From: Hsuehochloa calcarea
Taxonomy: Eukaryota; Streptophyta; Magnoliopsida; Poales; Poaceae
Assembly (NCBI GenBank): GCA_036346395.1
Contig: CM070596.1
Span: forward strand, 23,350,177-23,414,176
Length of the DNA stretch: 64,000 nucleotides
Direction of reading: 5' to 3'
Positions 56,775-64,000 of the stretch are shown one piece after another. The notes beneath the pieces are model-generated. The model was not told the origin of the DNA, did no database searches, and saw only the letters and a program-made list of their open reading frames with translations. How positions within the stretch are numbered: position 1 is the stretch's first letter; every line of letters begins with the position of its first letter. Position numbers and translations under genes: made by a program.

Positions 56775-59059
56775 AACTTGTAGCACCTCCGTTGCTGTGG
56801 TGAGCTGCCATCGAGGACCTCCTCTGCCCCATCGCTGCTCGTCGTCGACAAGCTGTTCCAGAGCCTCCCCGACCTCATCTTCTACAGCCTCGTGGTCGTG
56901 GCGAGCCACTGATTCTCATACGTGCATCAATTTTTCCAAGCCGAGTCCCTAGTGCGATTTCCTCTTAGTCACTCATGGCACCACACAGTCGCATGCCACC
57001 GGCACGCCTCCGGTGACCCTAGCTCCTCGTGCCCGACCGCCTGGAGTCACTGATTCCAGTACGACCCTCCTTTAGCCCGAGGAAAACCTCCTACGCGAAA
57101 TGCATAACGAATTCGAGAGGCTCTACCGCCCATCTCCGTCACACCGCCGATTTAGTCCACCTCTTCGGCCACTTCTACCTCCCCTGGTAACGCATAGACA
57201 CTCGAGACTGGCCCGCGCCAAGCCGCCAGCCGTGTCGCGTCTCCAGCTGCCAGTGGCCGTCGTGCAGCTCCGCTGCCATGGCACAGCCGGCCGCCATGTG
57301 CCCTCGGGTGCCGCCGTGCTTGCCACTACGCCGTATATGCCACCTCGGAAGTTGAGATCACCCTTCCTGGGGTAGCAGGTAGGGTTTCGAACCTAGAGCT
57401 CTAATATCAATTGTTGACCCAAACCGAAAACGAACACAATGGAACCCTAGAACGTTAACACGAGAATTGTTTTTGGTTCTATCGGAACAACAGCTTTTTT
57501 GATTTTTTTTTTTACTTTTGTTCATAAAATTTGATTACAGAGGTGTCCTTTTACTAAAAGCAAATTGTATCCAAAAAGGATTCTACATGAAGAAAACCCA
57601 CGCAAACTCTAGAATCCAGTCCTTCGTAGATTGGGAAGTGTCGGTGGCCACGCTCGGTGCGTACTCCTACTGGGAGGCGGTCCCGTTCGCCGCCGTCTCG
57701 CATCGGCTCACGTCGTCGTTGCTACGGGCTCCGCCACTACTGCTCTCGCCCAGGGCCGCGGTAAACCCTAGCCCTAATGGTGGGGACGACGGCGTCAAAG
57801 CTGATGCAGTGCCTGGCGTCGCGGACAGCGTCAACGCGACTTCATCCGTCTGTCGCAGCTTTGGAGACAGTAAGTTCGGAAGCGATTTCCCTGGTTTCTG
57901 ATCGTGCATAGGATGCAGGTTTCGCAGACCCAAGACCAGGCCCGGCCCAAAATTCAGTTCGGACGGGGTGACCTGGCTCAGGCCACAACCCGGTTCATCT
58001 TTGCCATTACCGAACCATCTTCTTCCCCTGCCGCTACAGGATGTCGTCCTACCACCTGCTCCCTGCCGCCGTCACCGCGCTGAGTTGCCGCCAGATTTCA
58101 CTCCCCGCCGTAGCTCTCGCCTCGCAGTGAAGGCGCCTTGTCGTGCCCCCACAGTAATGCAGCCGGCGCATGCGCTTCTGATGCAGCAGCTCGGTGCGGC
58201 CCAACCGCCCAAGGCGTGGCCGAATCTGCTGAGGACGCCCTTCAGAGGGGTATCTCTCCCTCTTCCGAGGGCCTCTCGACACCGACGCGACTGGGGCGCT
58301 CCAGGCACTGGCGAAGTTGGTGGCGTCAGTGGGCGCTTCGATGTGGTGGTAGCCTGGTTGCAGTCTATGTAGATGTACAATGTGTATTATTAGGATTTTT
58401 TGTGCGATCTATATAATCTCTATTTTATTGCATTTTTTTTGTGCGTGAATCGGCGAACGTTAGACGGTCCGGAGATTTTGTGAAATGTTCATGCAATTAT
58501 TATTTTTGTATGAGTACACACCGTATTTTTTTGATAATATTTGTCGCGCACATGTACTGTTGTACATCAGTGCAAGACAAAAATCAAAATTTGCCCGTTG
58601 GGAGCCACGAAATATGAGATAAGATCTGACACGCCAGATCTTCCATTTCCTCTCTCCAATCCATTAATCAAGTCCTTATGTTAAAGCATCTGCTAAGCAT
58701 CACCAAATACACGAATCTCAAAGCTGCCTCGAACGCTGGGAATAAGAGGTACGGCAAGGAATTTTCGCTCAGCTAACACTTGGTACTCACAACACCAGAG
58801 CGCTCAAAGACGCATTTTCTCTAAAAGGCGGTGTAAGCTAAAAATACAGCATTTATAGGAAACTATATAGGATATTTACAGACTATTCGTCGAGCACTTA
58901 ACACAACAAAAACATTGGTCAAGAACACTGAGTCCTCGACCATCCTTACACTTGTCAGGATCTGACCTCTATGTTGGTTGTGAGGGAACCTTGTGACTAC
59001 CTAGTATCCGGATACACCTGGCATGCTAGCGCTAGGACATCACGAATGCACAATATGTT
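56775..59059. other. Sequence right of element G, partly repeat-like
   Basis: GC-rich 56775-57390 shows several short open frames on both strands without a domain. Around 57396-57411 the minus strand reads TTGATATTAGAGCTC after a CAACA, like a degraded copia primer-binding site next to an LTR end. The sequence from 57411 rightwards (TGTTGACCC) could be that LTR on the minus strand. 57518-57901 and 57968-58372 are open frames with proline/arginine-rich translations and no recognised domain. No supported gene. Confidence 0.35.
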
Positions 59060-59255
59060 TCAGTGCGTTTTGTCCTTGCCATCAGCCACAGACTCTGGTG
59101 CGTCAACCACTGTGCTCTTGGGTGCATGAGGATCAACTTTCACCTCGTCGACTTTCGACGCATCGGGGTCGTCTCTCTCATCATTTTGGCATTCTTCTTT
59201 GCTCTTGTCAAGGTTATGGGCGGTTTTCCCTGCATGTTTCACCATGTGCACTGCC
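59060..59255 (-). other. Out-of-frame continuation of the C2 protein tail
   Basis: In the frame next to the annotated stop, the minus strand reads VHMVKHAGKTAHNLDKSKEE, then a charged stretch to SVADGKDKTH and a TGA at 59060. The sequence continues the Lys/Glu-rich C-terminus naturally. Joining it needs removal of one G near 59251-59264. No splice donor is visible there. Confidence 0.6.
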
Positions 59256-62200
59256 TTCTTTCCTCAGGTGTGTTTTGGTTGGGCTGTCCAGCTCGCCTCT
59301 CTCAGGGCTGGAAAGCCGGTCATCTGTCCTGTGCTCCATTCCGTTGTTCCCGGGATCTGCATCGACAACATATGTTACTGATACCCTGCTTTCTCTGACA
59401 GGCCGTATGTTGGGGTGAGGCGTTACACATGGAGAAGCTTCGTCGTCGCTTCCTTTCTTTGGGCTCCTCTTGAACACAGTTCCAGCTAGCTTGCCCAAAC
59501 CCTTCTTAACCTTGCGGAGATGACGGTGTGATTTACCATTGGCTGGTTCTTCAGTACTGGAGTCGCTTCTCTGAGATTCTGATATCGATGACCTAGGGCT
59601 ATCGCTGCAAGCATCGTTCTCCCGTGGTATTTTGGAGTCCTGGTAGCGCGCACGTCCTTTCCGAGGCTCCCAAGCAGTGGTGACATCCCTACCCGGTCGG
59701 TGTACCCAAACACCAGCCTTTTCCAGTCCCTCGATGTCAACTGGCTCATATTCATCAGACATCTTTCGGAATTCCTCGGAAGATTCACTCTCATTGTTGG
59801 TCCTAGATGAAAAGCTCGACCTTGGTGTGCTAGCTTTGCCCCCCTTGGGTGTTCCACACTGATCATCTTCATCATTAGGAACCTGCAAGCACCGAGTACA
59901 TGATACCAGCAACAATGTCACTCAATCGGAGCTACAGTTTCGTGTTTACACAAATGGTACAACTCATGCATGGTTCAGCGATCATCAGTTCCTGAAAACT
60001 GGCTGGCATCCAGGATAAATAACAATTCAAAATCTTAAACCCTGCTCTCACCTTTTCATTTTCATCTTCAAGTACAGTTACAGCTATATGAACCCTCCCT
60101 GTCTTTATATTCTTTAGTGCCATCCATATATCATGCCTTTGTCCCCCTCTCAATTTGTTGATGCTTATGGAACAATCACTACATGAAAATAAACATGAAT
60201 TTTTAATCATGCTTGGAACAATTAAAGCAATTAGAATGGCGAGTATTTGCAGAGCATATAATCCAAGGGTTTGCAATCTTTGTAAGTATGAATTATGAAG
60301 TATAACTAAGATGAAGCTAGGATACTGCTGTTTGAATGTGCTATAGGATGGAGAAATTGCGTGAAAGATACCAACCCGAGTGTGTCATCGAAGATAGGAT
60401 CCTTATCTAGAACTTGAAGAGAAAGAAGGTTGTGTGATTCCCATGAAGTTATTGGTATTTTAAACTCCTCCAGCCATTTGGGGTTGAGGGTTTTCTTATG
60501 GATCTTTGTCAGGAAACGGTAGGGTCCGAGATGGCCTTTCACGTATGGATCCGCTAGTCCTGCAAATATATATCCAACAATGAGCATTTCGCTAATATGA
60601 ATATGGATGCCCTGCACATAGATTTAGCAGTAAGTCAATTTCCTAAAAGAAGTTTTAAGGCAGGCTTGGTAGTTGAGAACATACCATTTGGATCAGAGGG
60701 TTTCATATCAGCACCTTCCAAGATCTCTACCTTGGCATGTGCAATAGGTTGTTTCTCATCAACACTAAACCAGCCATCTGACATATTTGATAAATATATA
60801 TAAATTAATTTCAGACGGTTCTGAGAAGGGTAAAGCAGCATATTGAACATATGTCAGAACCATTAAGAGCTCACAGCAAAATTGAGTAGCCTCCATAACG
60901 CTACAAAAGTCAGTTGTAGAACCTCACTCTGATTTTCCATATGGGTCCATGTCCCACATGTCATTGCCACGGCTGGTTACATTTTTACTAAACTGTGATT
61001 TTTTGCAATGCCATGGAGACAATATTTCCAATTTATTCACATCAAGATTATCAAACACAAGAATGTTGTCCAGGAACAAATGAGGATAATGACCCAAAGA
61101 ACCATCATGTATATCATAGAACTACCTAGATTGGCCATATGAAAATGAAACCAGTCAATCTGTAGTCAAAAGTACTTCCATAATACTAAAAATTTATATG
61201 ATGATCCAATTCATATAGTGCAAACTATGTCAATATCCAAAACAACAACTATTGTGAACAAGGGGAGCAGCAAGCAAAGCCCTTTGCTTTGCTGGTTACA
61301 CCGGCTGGAAATCAAGTCTGGCTCACCACAAAAACAAGCCACTAAGACCTTGAACCTGCATTATCTAGGCTATACTAATCCACAATCAAACACCACAGGA
61401 TGCGGCTATAATGATAACGCAATCCTATTGAAATTGATAGCGAACTGATTGAATTAGTCAGAGAACTAACTAAAATGAAGTGCGAAACACAATGCATTAA
61501 TAAAGTTGAAAATTAGTTGTGGACTGTGGTACTGGTACGACAATCAGTTTACGGAAATTACCTGTTGATTCTGAGGCAAACTTCTCCAAATCAATAACTA
61601 GCATGTTAGGCTGCAAAAACAATTTTTTAAATATTATTGTTTATTGCTTGTATAAAAATAGTACAAGAAACTGTCCAATAAAGTCCATCAACTAATGCCC
61701 ACCCTATCCATTGCATCCTTTCTTACCCAGTCTTATTTTTCAATAATTACCTATTAGATGCAGGAAAAGGCCCTTAATTCAAGAACTTACAAACTACATG
61801 ATAAACAACATGCTTGTTTGAGAACGCATGACTTGCAAAGTCTAACCTCAACAAGGGTCTGTCCGAAGGCAACGTCCAACATCCTGTCCTGTAACATCAA
61901 GGGGAATGAGTGCTCTCGAAAAAAATGTAAAGATTGGAAAACATCAAGGGAAATGAGTGCCCTCAAAGAAATGTAAAGACAATTCAATACATGAAACAAA
62001 AAAGCATCAAAATAGGTAGACTCACAAGCCATCCAGAAATTCCTGGAAGTTCAGTTACATCAAGCCCATGACCGAATAATGGCTTCACTGTCATCTGGAA
62101 GTATGGAGGCTCAAGAAAGCATACTCTTACACGCCCAATAAAGGGCCACTGTCGGAGAAACCTCACCCCAACCAGGACCTACACACAAGCTTTAGACATG

Positions 62201-63399
62201 TTTAAGGAGCACAATGCAATGTGAAATATCTCACGTTTACACTTGTTTACACATGTTTTTTCTTTGCACAAATATATGCTACTTCCATCCCTACCAGATG
62301 CTCAATCATAACGAAAATTTATCCATTTACACAACAATGAGAACTCAGCGGAGATTGTAACAAAGTACTTTTCGTTCCCAGTTAAACAAAAGTACTCCTA
62401 CTTGGAGTGATGGCACAAAAGGTAATGTATCTCAGATTCTCAATATGCTTAGTTGCTTACCCTTCCTTCAACATGCATCCCGGTTATATGCATGTTTGCT
62501 GTAATGCCAAATCCTATTCTCTTCCTTAGTTGCACAGCCATTTTTGCATCCATATCATCTGCGGAAAGGAAGTTCATTCCTATCTCCAGAACCTGGCACG
62601 TTATATGTTATCTTAGATATATACTCCATACAGTGCGGAACTACCCAGAAAAGGCATCTTAACAGTATGTATAGAAGACATCACATTACACACCAGATGG
62701 TCATCATCAGTTGATTGGCTAACAACTCTTATATCTGTAAACATCGGTGGATTCCTACCCAAGTAAAGGTTTTGGATCACTGCCTTCCTCTGCAAACGTA
62801 ATAGAAATAGATATCGCAATCAGGTAGATGTAGACAGCATTGGTCCCAAAAAAATTACCATAAAGTTACATACTGACAGCAGATTACTTTCTTAGCATTT
62901 GAGCTTTTGGACTCTAAACAAAAGTATGTCATGCGGGACTTTAAACAGAAGTATATTATCTGCAGCTAAGAGTACTCTCGCCTAGCAGGTACTTTGCTCT
63001 TCAAGAGGCACAGGAGAAAAGTAGCAGAATTGAGTGTCCCAAAATCCAAACTTACTGCGGTCCATGGCTTGAACTTGTCTAGGAACCACGGGATTATGGG
63101 CAAAAGGAACTGCTGGGACGCAACCCTCTCCATGCAAACTGGCCAGATCTTCTCAACAGCATAATTTAACCACCTGACTGTCTCTGCATCAGATAGAAGC
63201 TGATCCAAAAATAAACGAGCTGAAGGTAGTGAAAACAGGCTTTGTGATCAACATGATAGCTGCATGACTAAGATTAAAAGTGCTAATAGCAAAGACATCA
63301 CTACATGAAGAAATTGTAGCTTACCCTTCTTTGGTTGGCACATTTCCTTTCCTCATATTGTAGTCGCTTCCGGAGTCTCATTGTGTACCGTTCATTCAC
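59214..63399 (-). CDS. SMP- and C2-domain protein, NTMC2 type 6 family (At1g53590-like), 5' partial
   Basis: Exons on the minus strand: 63399-63325, 63199-63056, 62789-62694, 62592-62461, 62178-62026, 61888-61847, 61610-61562, 60777-60685, 60559-60376, 60178-60052 and 59882-59214. All have GT/AG borders and phases that join to one frame of 587 residues plus stop. Residues 1-25 read VNERYTMRLRKRLQYEERKC and are followed by the SMP lipid-binding domain (ETVRWLNYAVEKIWPVCMER, FLLPIIPWFLDKFKPWTA, LYLGRNPPMFTDIRVV, EPPYFQMTVKPLFGHGLDVT). The C2 domain (GLADPYVKGHLGPYRFLTKI, KTLNPKWLEEFKIPI, LQVLDKDPIFDDTLG) keeps aspartates of the Ca-binding loops. A long Ser/Lys/Glu-rich tail completes it. Proteins of this class tether membranes and transfer lipids at contact sites, usually at the ER. 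The N-terminal anchor and start codon lie beyond the window. The stop at 59214-59216 may follow a 1-nt shift; a conserved-looking tail continues in another frame to 59060. Confidence 0.92.
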
Positions 63400-64000
63400 C
63401 TGACATAAAACATATCAGCATCCATTCATGCTATACATGAAATAAGGGAAAGATTGACATTAGCAATAGTGATTGGACAATGGACACTAGACAGTGAATG
63501 CAGTATCTGTAATGGATTATGAAGTCCCTTTTTTCCATGAAAAAAACCTTCACTTGCCTTTTTTTCTGTTCATAGTACCCAGAAGGGCCACCATATATTA
63601 ATAAATCATTGTTATTCTTTTTTTTGAAGAATTGGTTATTCCATTATAGGAAATAAAAGGATTGCTCTTCGACCTATATAGGAAATAATACAGTAAATAA
63701 TTGGATATAAAAAGTCTGTCCATGCAAGCTTCGAGGACACCAACTCAGTAGGATAAGATAAGTTTCGAAAGTAACACACACCAAATGAGTAGTTAAGACC
63801 TTAGAAGTCAAGTCTGACCTACCGCATGAGAAAGCTTAAACTAGGTCAGCAGACCGTAAGATGTATTATTGTTAAGATAATGTCTGACTCACCTTAGTAA
63901 AGAGATTGGTTCAACTGTTTGACACATACATGCATCTTGACCAAAACTTACTTGTTAATAATTTTTTTTAAGCATCAAACTAACTATTGTTAAGGTGGAA
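63400..64000 (-). other. Intron of the C2 protein gene
   Basis: No coding exon is seen right of the acceptor at 63400-63402 (CAG on the minus strand). The stretch is AT-rich, so the next upstream exon lies outside the window. Confidence 0.65.

Noticed and set aside
57518..58372. Possible protein genes right of element G
   Set aside because: Two open frames of about 130 codons with no domain, no clear splice context and a compositional bias explained by GC content.
59023..59418. Plus-strand frames opposite the last exon of the C2 gene
   Set aside because: They are antisense shadows of the minus-strand exon.

Overview
The window is plant nuclear DNA, almost certainly from a grass (Poaceae). 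The reasons are CRM-type chromoviral retrotransposons whose pol frame runs into the LTR, a Tat-type gypsy 3' end with an antisense ORF before its LTR, a U2 snRNA gene with a monocot-type RGCCCR element, and GC-rich 5' exons. About 80% of the window is nested LTR retrotransposon. No bacterial or viral features are present. Coordinates of decayed elements are best estimates made by reading LTR ends (TG..CA), primer-binding sites, polypurine tracts and target-site duplications (TSDs) by eye.

Layout, left half. 1-3020 is a small LTR element (called S) whose only coding content is two tandem retropepsin-like domains. 3025-8856 is a CRM-like element (A) with both LTRs; an exactly in-frame deletion has removed RT, RNase H and half of the integrase. 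8857-9738 is the beginning of a long LTR (C, minus strand). 9739-15118 is a second CRM-like element (B) lacking its 5' end, with gag, protease, RT, RNase H, integrase and 3' LTR broken mainly by stop codons. S and A appear to sit inside C, C inside B, and B inside a Tat-like gypsy element whose antisense ORF and 3' LTR follow (15119-17575). Then come an LTR-like repeat, a Tat-type integrase scrap and a minus-strand Copia element (19339-about 24110).

Layout, right half. 25312-56769 reads as one very old gypsy insertion bounded by a perfect 5-bp TSD (GACAC). Its 5' LTR holds a deleted CRM-like element (D, TSD GCTTT). Its internal region holds two solo LTRs (TSDs TGGCC and AATGC), one carrying a further probable solo LTR. 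Its 3' LTR is split by 11.3 kb of unrelated DNA. That block starts inside a Copia RT and contains a probable 9-bp-TSD MITE, a complete U2 snRNA gene with promoter (minus strand, 49114-49308) and a two-exon gene for a 64-residue single-pass membrane microprotein (51691-51997).

The right edge (59214-63399, minus strand) carries eleven exons of a conserved gene for an SMP/C2 lipid-transfer protein of the plant NTMC2 type 6 (At1g53590-like) family. Its 5' end lies beyond the window, and a 1-nt shift near its 3' end seems to cut off a tail of about 60 residues. The host genes do not form a pathway; the window records layered transposition around three host genes (U2, the microprotein and the C2 protein).
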